Shown here piece by piece: positions 54,192 to 64,000 of a stretch of DNA of 64,000 nt. Under the pieces are notes generated by a model, which worked only from the letters and a program-made list of their open reading frames with translations, ran no database searches and was not told where the DNA came from. The DNA lies in assembly GCF_000346615.1 (NCBI RefSeq), contig NZ_ANNU01000033.1, positions 1 to 64,000 of the forward strand, written 5' to 3'. Within the stretch, counting starts at the first letter, position 1. Each line of letters starts with the position of its first letter. Both the position numbers and the translations under genes were made by a program. The stretch comes from Nafulsella turpanensis ZLM-10 (GTDB lineage: Bacteria > Bacteroidota > Bacteroidia > Cytophagales > Cyclobacteriaceae).

Positions 54192-55343
54192 ATGAAGTTA
54201 AAAACAAATAAATCCTATACTCTTATGGAGAAACCCCATAAAGGAAGAAAAGATAATCAGAAAATAAAAGAACTCATAGAGCTGAATGATGAGCTTGAAA
54301 ACTATTTCCGGAATACCATCATTCCCCAACTCTTTGTTGATGCAAATTTAATACTGCGCAAGTTTACCCCTCCGGCCATGAAGCAATTTAGCCTTACCGA
54401 AACCCATATTGGCCGACCGATGGAGGAAATGGCCGACAATATTCGGTATTCGACAATTGTAGAAAATATTCAGGAAGTAATTCGCACCGAAGAAGTTTTT
54501 GAAAAAGAAATCCAGACGACCGATTTGCGTTGGTTCCAGATGAACATTATTCCTTACCTTCTTAAAAAAGAAAACAGAACTAACGGGGTAATTATCACAT
54601 TTGTGGACATTACCGACCGCATAAAGGTTTTAAAAGAGCTGGAACGCTTAAATGCGGCCCATGAAACCTTTATTTATTCAGTTTCGCATGACCTTAAAGG
54701 CCCCCTTGCCAATATAGAAGGGCTTGTTCAGCACCTGGTCAAATCATCGGGAGAGTTAGCGGAAAAGATGGGAGAAGATAGCAAGGAGCAAAAATTTATT
54801 GCTGAATTGCTCGACCGCTCTGTTAAATCGATGAGAGACATCCTTAATGAGCTTTCTGAAATCGTAAAAATTGAAAAGAATTTCAAGGAACATGTAGAAA
54901 CCGTTTACTTTGAAAATATCCTCCATGAGGTTGAAATGATGGTCAAAAGTAAAATCATCGAAAGCCAGGCAACAATCAGGTATGATATCCAGGTGCGTGA
55001 AATAAAATTCTCCCGGAAAAACCTCAGAAGTATTTTGTATAACCTTATCAGTAATGGCATTAAATACCAGAAACCAGGGCAGGCGCCGGAAATAACCATT
55101 AAAACAGGAATAAAAGATGACATGCTACACATTTCTGTTTCTGATAACGGGCTAGGAATTGCCAATGATCAACAGGACCTCATTTTCACCCCTTTTACCC
55201 GCCTGGAAAAAAGTATAGAAGGAACAGGAATCGGTTTATACCTGGTTAAGAAAATTGTAGAAAATGAGGGCGGGCAGATTATTATAAGCAGCAATCCCGG
55301 TGAAGGTTCACAATTTAATATTTACCTTAAACCAAAAGATTAA
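54192..55343 (+). CDS. PAS-containing sensor histidine kinase
   Basis: The protein has a PAS domain (about residues 20-150; ELNDELENYFRNT, IFVDANL-like strand, RKFTPPAMKQFSL), an H-box with the phospho-accepting His (SVSHDLKGPLANIEG), and HATPase motifs N (LISNGIKYQK), G1 (DNGLGI) and G2 (GTGIGLYLVKKIV). No transmembrane segment is present, so it is cytosolic. The PAS resembles the one in CheB/CheR-PAS-kinase fusions, suggesting a shortened derivative. ATG 54192 is my start; GTG 54111 would extend it. No response regulator is adjacent. Confidence 0.87.
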   Translation: MKLKTNKSYTLMEKPHKGRKDNQKIKELIELNDELENYFRNTIIPQLFVDANLILRKFTPPAMKQFSLTETHIGRPMEEMADNIRYSTIVENIQEVIRTEEVFEKEIQTTDLRWFQMNIIPYLLKKENRTNGVIITFVDITDRIKVLKELERLNAAHETFIYSVSHDLKGPLANIEGLVQHLVKSSGELAEKMGEDSKEQKFIAELLDRSVKSMRDILNELSEIVKIEKNFKEHVETVYFENILHEVEMMVKSKIIESQATIRYDIQVREIKFSRKNLRSILYNLISNGIKYQKPGQAPEITIKTGIKDDMLHISVSDNGLGIANDQQDLIFTPFTRLEKSIEGTGIGLYLVKKIVENEGGQIIISSNPGEGSQFNIYLKPKD

Positions 55344-55466
55344 AAAGTATTTGATTGATCCGGAAGCTGCTAAATTGGTAAGGCCAGTGTGTTAGGTAAA
55401 AGTGGTATATCTAAAATATAGTAGCCAAGAATTTATCTGGCAGGTACATCAGGTTAAAACTTCTCG

Positions 55467-55497
55467 TGATCCAGCTGTTTCTGGATCATTTTTTTTT
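55467..55497 (+). terminator. intrinsic terminator downstream of the kinase
   Basis: An 8-bp stem TGATCCAG / CTGGATCA with a 6-nt loop is followed by nine or more T, 124 bp after the kinase stop. Confidence 0.85.
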
Positions 55498-55663
55498 CTG
55501 CACCATCCCTTCGCTTTCAGGTGAAAGGCCTGGTTCCGAAAAAAATGTTTGATAGAATTCTGTCTGAACCTATAGAGCATCTTTTCCTTAGAAAGAGGAA
55601 TACTTCTTAATAAGAAGGTCTGATATGGTGTCTTTCCGAAGCAGTGTTTCCCAGTAGGTTGAT

Positions 55664-56008
55664 GCGGGGCAATTACCTGAAGGAACCATCATTAGGAGTG
55701 ATAACGGCAGTCAATTTATTGCAGCTAAGGTCAGGGAGTATCTGGAATTGGTAGGCCTGGAGCAGGAGTTTACGCATGTAGCTACCCCTGAGGAAAACGG
55801 GCATGTAGAGCTTATCACGGCATCCTGAAAAAAGAGCTTTTCCAGCGGTTCGAGTACCATAGTTTTTCTCAGACCAGGGAGTTGATTGACCAGTATGTGC
55901 AGTACTACAATAACAAACCAAGGCATGAGAGCCTAAAAAGGCAAGCTCCAGAAAATGTTTGGTTGAGGGAAAAACACCTCCTGGAAAGAAAAGCTTGCGC
56001 CGCTTAGA
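55664..56008 (+). pseudogene. C-terminal fragment of an IS3-family transposase
   Basis: Plus-strand frames encode the end of an rve integrase core: IIRSDNGSQFIAA with the second catalytic Asp, THVATPEENGHVE, then after a one-base loss near 55813 GILKKELFQRFEYHSFSQ and YYNNKPRHESLKRQAPENVW with the usual IS3 ending. OrfA and most of OrfB are missing. The flanks 55498-55663 and 56009-56232 contain nothing recognisable. Confidence 0.8.
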
Positions 56009-56232
56009 CAGACAGAACAGATAATACTTTTTTTCTTTTTCTAATGCCCCTCACTAAAAAAGGGGGGGTATTGGAAAAGGAAAAAAAGAAGAAATGAAGC
56101 AGAGAATAATCGAGAACTTTTAACCTTTGTCAATTAGAATACCTCTCCAGTTTTACGGGGTCTTAAACATTTTTCTGTTTTGAATATTTCACTTTCAGCT
56201 AAGCCTGTATTTCCCTTTGTATAAACTTTTCT

Positions 56233-58218
56233 TCAGGTCCTCAGCTCGTTCATAACGGCACTTTGGTGATTGATGGACTCCTGATGCACCGCCTTTAAAT
56301 ACTTTTCAATAAAATCCCTGCTGAGACCGAGTTTTTCCCCCCTGGCAAACGATTGTTCCAGTATGTCGTTCCATCTGGAGGTTTGAAGAATAGTCAGCTT
56401 GTTTTTCTTTTTATACTGGCCAATGCTTTCCACTACCTGCATCCGCTGAGAAAGCATGGTGAAAATTTCGCTGTCGCACTGGTCTACCTGGTTCCGAAGC
56501 CCTTGCAGGGTATCATCTACTAAAACTTTTCCCTCATAGCCTTCCCTGAGTACCAGTTCATTAATTATTTGGGCTAACCTCTCAGGTTTCACCTGCTGTT
56601 TTGCATCACTAAGCGCCTTCTCCGGACTGATATGGCTTTCTATCATCAAACCGGTATAGTTAAGATCCATTGCCTGCTGACTGACTTCAGCAAGAAGCTC
56701 CCTGTTTCCGCAGATATGGCTTGGATCGCAGATCATAGGGAGATCTGGTAATCTTCTTTTCATTTCTACCGGAAGCTGCCACTGCGGCGCATTGCGATAC
56801 TTGGTCTCCCCATACTTTGCAAAGCCCCGATGAATGGCTCCAAGCTTCGTAATTCCTGCGCCACTGATACGCTCAATCGCCCCTAACCAAAGTTCCAGAT
56901 CAGCATTAATAGGGTTCTTTATCAGAACTGGTATGTCTACGCCCTGAAGGGCATCAGCAATTTCCTGCACAGAAAAGGGGTTTACGGTGGTTCTGGCACC
57001 AATCCACAAAATGTCTACTCCATGCTGAAGAGCTTCTTCCACATGTTGTTTATTGGCTACTTCTACCGCTGTCCTTATACCGGTGGCTTCCTTTGCTTTT
57101 TTTAGCCACTCCAGCCCTACTGTGCCGACTCCCTCAAAATTATTGGGCCTCGTCCTGGGCTTCCAGATACCTGCCCGCAGCACATCTACCTTGCCTGTTG
57201 CGGCAAGTTGCTGGCAGGTCTCCATTACCTGCTCCTCTGTTTCTGCGCTGCAGGGACCACTGATTACCAAGGGGCGCTGCAGATTAGGGATCCATTCTGT
57301 AATAGGCGAAATCTTAATCTCTCCACCAGCCGATTTGGGCTTTACAAAAGGCTTCTGCCTGTTTTTCAACTCAATGCCATCTAAAATGCGGCTTATCTGA
57401 TTGGCTGTTGAAATCATATCGTAGGTTTCCGTTTCCAGCCCTTCATCAATTTTTTCCTTGAACAGCAACAGTTGTTCAATATAAGCCCCCAATGCTACAG
57501 AAACGTGGCGTGCATTCTGGTTAAAAATCGGTGCCCACATATCGGGTGAGCTCCTGGCCAGTCTCACCGTGGAAGCAAAACCACTTCCTGCCAGGTTAAA
57601 AATACTTTTCTCATCTTTCTCTATGTTTAATACCGTGAGACCTAATGCAAAAGAAGAAATATGGGAAAGATGCGAAACAAAGGCTATGTGGCGATCATGT
57701 TCACGTGCCTCCATGTGGATTGAATCCATTTTCAGGCTGGCAAACAATGCCTCCGCTTTTTTTACGGCCCCGGTATCACTTTCATGGGCATTGCAAATAA
57801 TATTGACCTTGTTGTCGAACAGTTTGTGGTGCGCTGCTCCTGGTCCGCTGTTTTCTGTACCTGCAATAGGGTGGCAGGCCACGAACTGCTTTCGGCGGGG
57901 ATGTTGTTCCACTGCCCGGCAAATGTGCTCCTTAGTGGAGCCAACATCGATTATGACAGTATCCTCTTTAACCTGATCTAAAAGCTCAAGCAGAATGCCA
58001 GGGGCTACATCTACCGGTGTAGCAAGTACAAGCAGGTCACATTTTTGTGCGATGTCAGGCAGGGAGCTTTCTTCCTGAATTATTCCTGCCTTCTTTGCTA
58101 TCTGAACATGATGCTGGTTATTATCCGTACCAACTATTCTGGTCGCAAAACCTCTTTTGTTAAGGTCAAGGGCCATTGAGCCTCCAATTAGTCCTAATCC
58201 TATTATTCCTACAATCAT
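56233..58218 (-). CDS. trifunctional prephenate dehydrogenase / DAHP synthase / chorismate mutase
   Basis: One 661-residue ORF joins three aromatic-pathway enzymes. Residues 1-280 are a TyrA-type prephenate dehydrogenase (IIGLGLIGGSMALDL for NAD binding, CHPIAGTENSGPGAA). Residues ~310-560 are a DAHP synthase (VISGPCSAETEEQV, LRAGIWKPRTRPNNFEG, WIGARTTVNPFSVQE, MICDPSHICGN). Residues ~570-655 are an AroQ-fold chorismate mutase (LRNQVDQCDSEIFTMLSQRM, IGQYKKKN). DAHP synthase-mutase fusions are common in Bacteroidota; the additional TyrA is less so. It is 7 bp after the aminotransferase and under the tandem leader. Tyr feedback through the fused enzyme is plausible but unproven. Confidence 0.9.
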   Translation of the reverse strand: MIVGIIGLGLIGGSMALDLNKRGFATRIVGTDNNQHHVQIAKKAGIIQEESSLPDIAQKCDLLVLATPVDVAPGILLELLDQVKEDTVIIDVGSTKEHICRAVEQHPRRKQFVACHPIAGTENSGPGAAHHKLFDNKVNIICNAHESDTGAVKKAEALFASLKMDSIHMEAREHDRHIAFVSHLSHISSFALGLTVLNIEKDEKSIFNLAGSGFASTVRLARSSPDMWAPIFNQNARHVSVALGAYIEQLLLFKEKIDEGLETETYDMISTANQISRILDGIELKNRQKPFVKPKSAGGEIKISPITEWIPNLQRPLVISGPCSAETEEQVMETCQQLAATGKVDVLRAGIWKPRTRPNNFEGVGTVGLEWLKKAKEATGIRTAVEVANKQHVEEALQHGVDILWIGARTTVNPFSVQEIADALQGVDIPVLIKNPINADLELWLGAIERISGAGITKLGAIHRGFAKYGETKYRNAPQWQLPVEMKRRLPDLPMICDPSHICGNRELLAEVSQQAMDLNYTGLMIESHISPEKALSDAKQQVKPERLAQIINELVLREGYEGKVLVDDTLQGLRNQVDQCDSEIFTMLSQRMQVVESIGQYKKKNKLTILQTSRWNDILEQSFARGEKLGLSRDFIEKYLKAVHQESINHQSAVMNELRT

Positions 58219-58225
58219 ACCAGTT

Positions 58226-59392
58226 TTATTTTGATGTGTTAAAACCTTTTATTCTTTCAAGGGCTTCTTCCAACTGCCCTAAATCGGAACACAGCGATAT
58301 TCTGATGTACCTGTTTCCATTTGTCCCGAAGATGAAGCCGGGTGTTACAAAAACACCCATTTTATAAAGAAGAACATCCACAAGATTACTTACCTCCTCC
58401 ACGTCCTTTCCTACCCTCCCCCACACAAATAAGCCGGCCTGTTCCCTGCTGTAGGAACACTTTAATTCTTCCATTATTTTCCAGACAACAGACCTTCTCG
58501 CACTGTAAGTCTGGTTTAGGCTGTCATACCATTGGTGGGGCATCTTTAAAGCTTCTATGGCTGCTTTCTGTATGCCCAGGAACATACCTGAGTCCACATT
58601 GCTTTTTGCGATTAGTATATTCTCAATATGCTGGCGATGGCCGGCGACCATCCCCACCCGCCAGCCGGCCATATTATGAGATTTGCTAAGGGAGTTTAAT
58701 TCCAGTACATGCTCAGGTATTCCTTCTCCAGAGAAAATACTAAGAGGCACATCATTCAGGATAAAGCTATAAGGGTTGTCGTGGCAAAGCAGTATGCCAT
58801 TACGGCCGGAAAAATCGACCAACTCCTTTAGTTTTGCACGTGATATTTTGGCTCCTGAAGGCATGTGCGGATAGTTAATCCACATAATTTTAACCCTGGA
58901 CAAGTCCTGATCCTGCAAGGCCTTCAGGTCCGGGAGCCAACCGTGTTCCTCCTTCAGCTCATAAAGCTTTACCACACCTCCTGCTATCCTGGTAGCTGCC
59001 GCATAAGCCGGATAGCCTGGATTGGGAATAAGTACCTCATCTCCTTCATTCAGATATGCATTCGAGATATAAGTGATCCCTTCTTTAGAACCCATTAGCG
59101 GAAGAACCTCCGCTTCCGGATTAAGGGAAACCTTATAGTGATTTTCATACCAGTCGCAGAAGGCTTTTCGCAGCTCAGGAATACCTTTGTAACTTTGGTA
59201 ACCATGGGCTGCCTGATGTCTTGCCGCCTCATTCAGTGCATTCACTGCCTTTTGGGGAGGTGGCATATCGGGGCTACCGATGCCTAAATTGATGATGTCC
59301 TTCCCTTCGGCCTTCAAAAGAGCAATCTCCCGGAGTTTCTTCGAAAAATAATATTCCTGGATATCCTGAAGCCTTTCTGCAATGTTGATCAT
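58226..59392 (-). CDS. class I/II aminotransferase of aromatic amino acid synthesis
   Basis: The 388-residue PLP enzyme of fold type I has the PLP lysine in LNSLSKSHNMAGWRVG (about residue 235), NPGYPAY and the substrate-carboxylate Arg near RISLCS. Lying 7 bp upstream of the TyrA/DAHP synthase/mutase gene, it most likely makes Phe and Tyr from phenylpyruvate and 4-hydroxyphenylpyruvate. By sequence alone a LL-diaminopimelate- or aspartate-type specificity is not excluded. Its ATG overlaps the stop of a 19-codon ORF (ATGA). Expression is probably set by the two upstream attenuators. Confidence 0.88.
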   Translation of the reverse strand: MINIAERLQDIQEYYFSKKLREIALLKAEGKDIINLGIGSPDMPPPQKAVNALNEAARHQAAHGYQSYKGIPELRKAFCDWYENHYKVSLNPEAEVLPLMGSKEGITYISNAYLNEGDEVLIPNPGYPAYAAATRIAGGVVKLYELKEEHGWLPDLKALQDQDLSRVKIMWINYPHMPSGAKISRAKLKELVDFSGRNGILLCHDNPYSFILNDVPLSIFSGEGIPEHVLELNSLSKSHNMAGWRVGMVAGHRQHIENILIAKSNVDSGMFLGIQKAAIEALKMPHQWYDSLNQTYSARRSVVWKIMEELKCSYSREQAGLFVWGRVGKDVEEVSNLVDVLLYKMGVFVTPGFIFGTNGNRYIRISLCSDLGQLEEALERIKGFNTSK

Positions 59393-59448
59393 ATGTTTCT
59401 AAAATTAAATTGCTTCCATATCTTTTTAAGTGCCTCGACTAAATCCAT
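59389..59448 (-). CDS. 19-codon ORF overlapping the aminotransferase start
   Basis: ATG 59448 opens MDLVEALKKIWKQFNFRNI, whose TGA overlaps the aminotransferase ATG as ATGA. This overlap would couple translation of the two. The ORF may be a real coupling peptide or chance. Confidence 0.35.
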   Translation of the reverse strand: MDLVEALKKIWKQFNFRNI

Positions 59449-59463
59449 TATTAATCTTTTTAA

Positions 59464-59497
59464 AGAAAAAAAGAGTCCACCGGATGGGGACTCTTTT
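59464..59497 (-). terminator. attenuator terminator 2 of the aromatic operon
   Basis: On the minus strand AAAAGAGTCC-N9-GGACTCTTTT is followed by further T residues, beginning 19 nt after the stop of leader peptide 2 and ending 72 bp before the aminotransferase ATG. The 5' arm (AAAGAGT) is complementary to ACTCTTT inside leader 2 (59553-59559), which offers an antiterminator pairing. Confidence 0.85.
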
Positions 59498-59515
59498 CAA
59501 TTGAGCTTTCAGCTC

Positions 59516-59602
59516 CTATTTACTATAGATATTCCCTCTTCTCCTTCTTTGCAAAGAGTAGTAATAGTAGAAAGGGTAATATCTGTAAAGATTCAATTCC
59601 AT
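59516..59602 (-). CDS. leader peptide 2 (Tyr/Phe-rich) of the aromatic operon
   Basis: A 28-codon ORF from ATG 59602 contains LYRYYPFYYYY: eight Tyr (one more near the C-terminus) and one Phe, followed by an Arg cluster (RRRR) and a TAG at 59516-59518. It sits just before terminator 2 and upstream of genes for Phe/Tyr synthesis. Ribosome stalling at the Tyr codons when charged tRNA-Tyr is scarce would favour readthrough, as in classical attenuation. Confidence 0.85.
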   Translation of the reverse strand: MELNLYRYYPFYYYYSLQRRRRGNIYSK

Positions 59603-59610
59603 TATACAAA

Positions 59611-59636
59611 ATAAAAAAGCCTCCGTTAGGGAGGCT
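59611..59636 (-). terminator. attenuator terminator 1 of the aromatic operon
   Basis: AGCCTCC-N5-GGAGGCT followed on the minus strand by six T. It lies 35 nt after the stop of leader peptide 1 and 9 nt before the ATG of leader 2. The word CCTCCCTAA in its 5' part also occurs just before the leader 1 ATG, so alternative pairings with GGAGG segments are possible. Confidence 0.85.
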
Positions 59637-59670
59637 TCATTTATAGATTTTTAGCACATAGCTTAGCCCC

Positions 59671-59733
59671 TTAATTACATAAAGTAAAAAAGTAATAGTA
59701 ATAATAAGCTGTATGTTTCTTGGCTTCTGTCAT
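59671..59733 (-). CDS. leader peptide 1 (Tyr/Phe-rich) of the aromatic operon
   Basis: A 20-codon ORF from ATG 59733 contains AYYYYYFFT: five consecutive Tyr codons and two Phe codons, ending with TAA at 59671-59673. Terminator 1 follows. Such a run of the end-product amino acids is diagnostic of a transcription-attenuation leader. With leader 2 it forms a two-stage attenuator. Confidence 0.87.
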   Translation of the reverse strand: MTEAKKHTAYYYYYFFTLCN

Positions 59734-59779
59734 TTAGGGAGGTAATATAAAATTAAACCTCCACTTTCTAAAGCTTCTG

Positions 59780-59787
59780 CAAAATTA
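59780..59787 (-). promoter_or_regulatory. -7 box of the aromatic operon promoter
   Basis: On the minus strand TAATTTTG exactly fits TAnnTTTG. It lies about 47 bp upstream of the leader 1 ATG. A TTG at a spacing of about 23 bp could be the -33 element. Confidence 0.6.
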
Positions 59788-59829
59788 TTTTCCGTTTTTA
59801 TTTTACTCCCCAAGGAAGCAAACCTGAAG

Positions 59830-60160
59830 AGGGGCGGCAAAAAGAACCAGTTATTAACTTCTGGCCAAATTCCATCACCCATAGCCTGCTTGTATTATAC
59901 CTCTGTCGGGCTATTAATGAAAGGATACTGGGCCAGGCCTGCTTTGGCTATTTAGGTGAGGCCAGCTCTGGGATGCTTACTAATTACGATACCAGTATGA
60001 AGAAATTTTGGTCGTGAGCAGTCATAGCCGATTTAATTGAGGCATCATTATCAAATTTTCATCCAACGGTAATGCATACCTTTTGTACCCTCCTGCTGCA
60101 GAGAAAATATTTCCCTAAGCTATTATTTAATTATATTAGCTGGTTGTAAATTTAATTAAT
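59830..60160. other. intergenic stretch, no certain gene
   Basis: A plus-strand frame around 59850-60018 reads continuously (about 55 codons, with ITHSLLVLYLCRAINE and a stop at 60016), but I recognise no family. It may be a gene remnant. Nothing else stands out. Confidence 0.25.
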
Positions 60161-60165
60161 AAGAA

Positions 60166-60191
60166 AAGGCACCCTGCGAAAAGGGTGCCTT
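60166..60191 (-). terminator. intrinsic terminator of katG
   Basis: A 9-bp stem AAGGCACCC / GGGTGCCTT with an 8-nt loop is followed on the minus strand by TTCTTATT. It is 60 bp beyond the katG stop. Confidence 0.85.
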
Positions 60192-60250
60192 CACTATTTA
60201 TTATTTCGCTTTCTCCGGCTTGGTTTCTTGGTAAGTGAAAAACCCTGAAC

Positions 60251-62590
<2,340 letters not shown>

Positions 62591-62600
62591 TCACAAAAAT

Positions 62601-62625
62601 CTATTTGCTTATAGACAAATTCTAT
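62601..62625. promoter_or_regulatory. OxyR-like site upstream of katG
   Basis: CTAT-N6-ATAG-N7-CTAT at 62601-62625 matches three quarter-sites of the OxyR pattern (ATAG-N7-CTAT), 95 bp or more upstream of the katG ATG. KatG is a classical OxyR target. The rest of 62507-63087 holds no recognisable gene. Confidence 0.45.
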
Positions 62626-63087
62626 AAAATTTTTCTTTTTAATTTAAAACCAGAAGGCCAGTTATCCCATTCCTCAAACCCAAGTCGGGTTCTATTCTTT
62701 TTCAAGCTCTCTTTATTCCTAATTTAGGTGAGCCTGTGATCATTTTAAAAAATGAAGTTTCTTCCCTGAAATTTTTATCTGTTTAACAGCCTTATAGTTA
62801 TCACCTGTACAAGTTGATTGTTGTCCATTTTGCCCTTATTTCAGCTATTAACTGGATGAAAGTGGCACCAGGTAATAAGAAAATTCAATATGAGGTAACA
62901 GTGCTTTAAAAGGAAGCAGGAGTTACTTTTCCTTGGCAACTACTGTTGTGAAAAAGCGCCCTGAAAGGCATTTGTAATCAATTTGTTCAAAATACCTTAA
63001 TCTATTACCAAACAGGGGTTATTAAGACTTAACTTCAGTCTGAGAATGAAGATACTGTTCTTGTTCTAAGCCACTATGAAGATTCTT

Positions 63088-63124
63088 AAAACGCCTTCCG
63101 GAGCATTTCTGGAAGGCGTTTTTG
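63088..63124 (-). terminator. bidirectional hairpin terminator
   Basis: A 12-bp stem AAAACGCCTTCC / GGAAGGCGTTTT with an 11-nt loop lies 18 bp past the stop of the T9SS protein at 63141 and has T-residues on both sides. Confidence 0.8.
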
Positions 63125-63140
63125 TATATCCAGCTTTCTG

Positions 63141-64000
63141 TCAATCCTTAATAACCTTTACAACTTCCCTGTAGCTCCGGCTCTTATTTTCTACCCTTAT
63201 TAAGTAAATGCCTTTCTGCATATTTTTTTCAGATAAGTCAATATGGAGTGGCTGCCCAGGAGATAAAGCCGTTGAAAAGCTGCTACGGTAGTAGACTTTC
63301 CCCATTAAATCATAAATCTCGATGTGGTAATCATCCGGCTCCTCTGCCTGTATCGCTAAATTTATATAGCGCTGAAAGGTATTCGGATAGGTGGTCAGCC
63401 TTATGCTGTTTTCTTTGTCCCCATAAACTACTTCTTTCACCTCCAGCATCATTTCATCAGAGGCAGTAGCCCCTTGGTTATCGGTTGCTGTAAAACGGAA
63501 TATATAGATTCCTGCTACTAAATCATGGAGAAATAGGTTGGCCGTATTTGCCTGCTCCATGCGTACGGATGGCCCACTCACCTTTTCCCACAAAAAGTCT
63601 CGGAATACCCCATCTGTATCCATTCCAGTTCCGCTAAGCTTTATACTTTCTTGTGGCAGGTAAATTATTTTGTCTGCCCCGGCGCTAACAACAGGGACCT
63701 GATTCCTTCGCTGAACTGTAAGAGTCATTTCATCGCTTACAGTAGCTCCTGCATTATCGGTGGCCGAAAAACGGAATAAATAAGTTCCCTCTACCAGTTC
63801 GGTAAGAATAAGGTTAGCAGTTCTTTGCTGACGCATTATTACAGCAGGGCCACTCACCTTTTCCCACAAGAAAGCAGTAAACCGTCCATCCGGATCGCGG
63901 CCTGTGCCGGATAAGATTAATTTTTCCAGAGGAAGGAAAACAGTTCTGTCAATTCCGGCACTAATTACCGGTACCAGATTGGACTCCTTCACTACAAGCT
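63141..64000 (-). CDS. C-terminal part of a PKD-domain protein with type IX sorting tail (cut by window end)
   Basis: The frame is open to the window edge, so the N-terminus lies beyond 64000; a GTG at 63992 is internal. Visible are two PKD domains (WEKVSGPAVIM / FRFSATDNAGATVSDEM; WEKVSGPSVRM / FRFTATDNQGATASDEM) and a type A T9SS sorting domain (YPNTFQRYINLAI, YDLMGKVYYRSS, GIYLIRVENKSRSY). The order and wording closely match the end of the protein at 14155-18114, so the two are paralogues. It is a secreted or surface-anchored protein. Confidence 0.88.
   Translation of the reverse strand, partial: LVVKESNLVPVISAGIDRTVFLPLEKLILSGTGRDPDGRFTAFLWEKVSGPAVIMRQQRTANLILTELVEGTYLFRFSATDNAGATVSDEMTLTVQRRNQVPVVSAGADKIIYLPQESIKLSGTGMDTDGVFRDFLWEKVSGPSVRMEQANTANLFLHDLVAGIYIFRFTATDNQGATASDEMMLEVKEVVYGDKENSIRLTTYPNTFQRYINLAIQAEEPDDYHIEIYDLMGKVYYRSSFSTALSPGQPLHIDLSEKNMQKGIYLIRVENKSRSYREVVKVIKD

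Overview
The window comes from the chromosome of a Bacteroidota bacterium, most likely of the Cytophagales type. The signs are type IX secretion sorting tails, DUF3347 and DUF2911 proteins, Bacteroidota-style promoters (TAnnTTTG -7 boxes), a HYC_CC_PP protein and Bacteroidota integrative-element genes. No rRNA, tRNA or CRISPR array was seen.

Region 1 (1-9.4 kb) is a compact integrative element. Its left edge carries the last ~50 codons of mnmE (tRNA-modification GTPase), ending in codons for FCIGK. A related core, TTCTGTATCGGCAAA, recurs at 9391, so the element appears to sit at the 3' end of mnmE. It carries an excisionase-like protein, a tyrosine recombinase, a P4-type primase-helicase, a DUF6371 protein and an HNH nuclease cargo gene, but no relaxase, conjugation or capsid gene. 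A third att-like sequence lies near 51.16 kb.

Region 2 (9.4-20.3 kb) is accessory and partly decayed: a broken ATPase, a secreted RHS-like protein paired with a MORN/YwqK-like protein, a 1319-residue beta-helix/PKD/T9SS protein, a dead IS982 transposase and a doubly frameshifted AraC gene.

Region 3 (20.5-51.9 kb) is a heavy-metal island. It holds three P1B ATPases (CopB-like with CPH, an unusual one with YPC, CopA with CPC), several HMA proteins, a CsoR-like and an ArsR regulator, MerTP with a GDCCVxC protein but no MerA, a Cu-storage four-helix protein, a P-II-like protein, SCO, and a full Cus RND efflux operon. Three AraC proteins carry an N-terminal HMA-like domain (one is frameshifted and has lost its CxxC). 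Four pairs of short direct repeats spaced exactly 21 bp lie upstream of the SHOCT/DUF3347, four-helix, copA and cus units. I propose these as the operators of the HMA-AraC proteins, giving a local copper regulon. A second circuit is a G-tract operator (GAGGGGGTRTGC type) upstream of both the csoR-like gene and the YPC-ATPase operon.

Region 4 (52-64 kb) looks more like core genome: an ice-binding-type lipoprotein, a histidine kinase, a dead IS3 fragment, an aromatic amino acid operon (aminotransferase plus a TyrA-DAHP synthase-chorismate mutase trifunctional fusion), katG, and a second T9SS/PKD protein cut by the window end. Upstream of the aromatic operon are two consecutive Tyr/Phe-rich leader peptides, each followed by an intrinsic terminator: a tandem attenuator.
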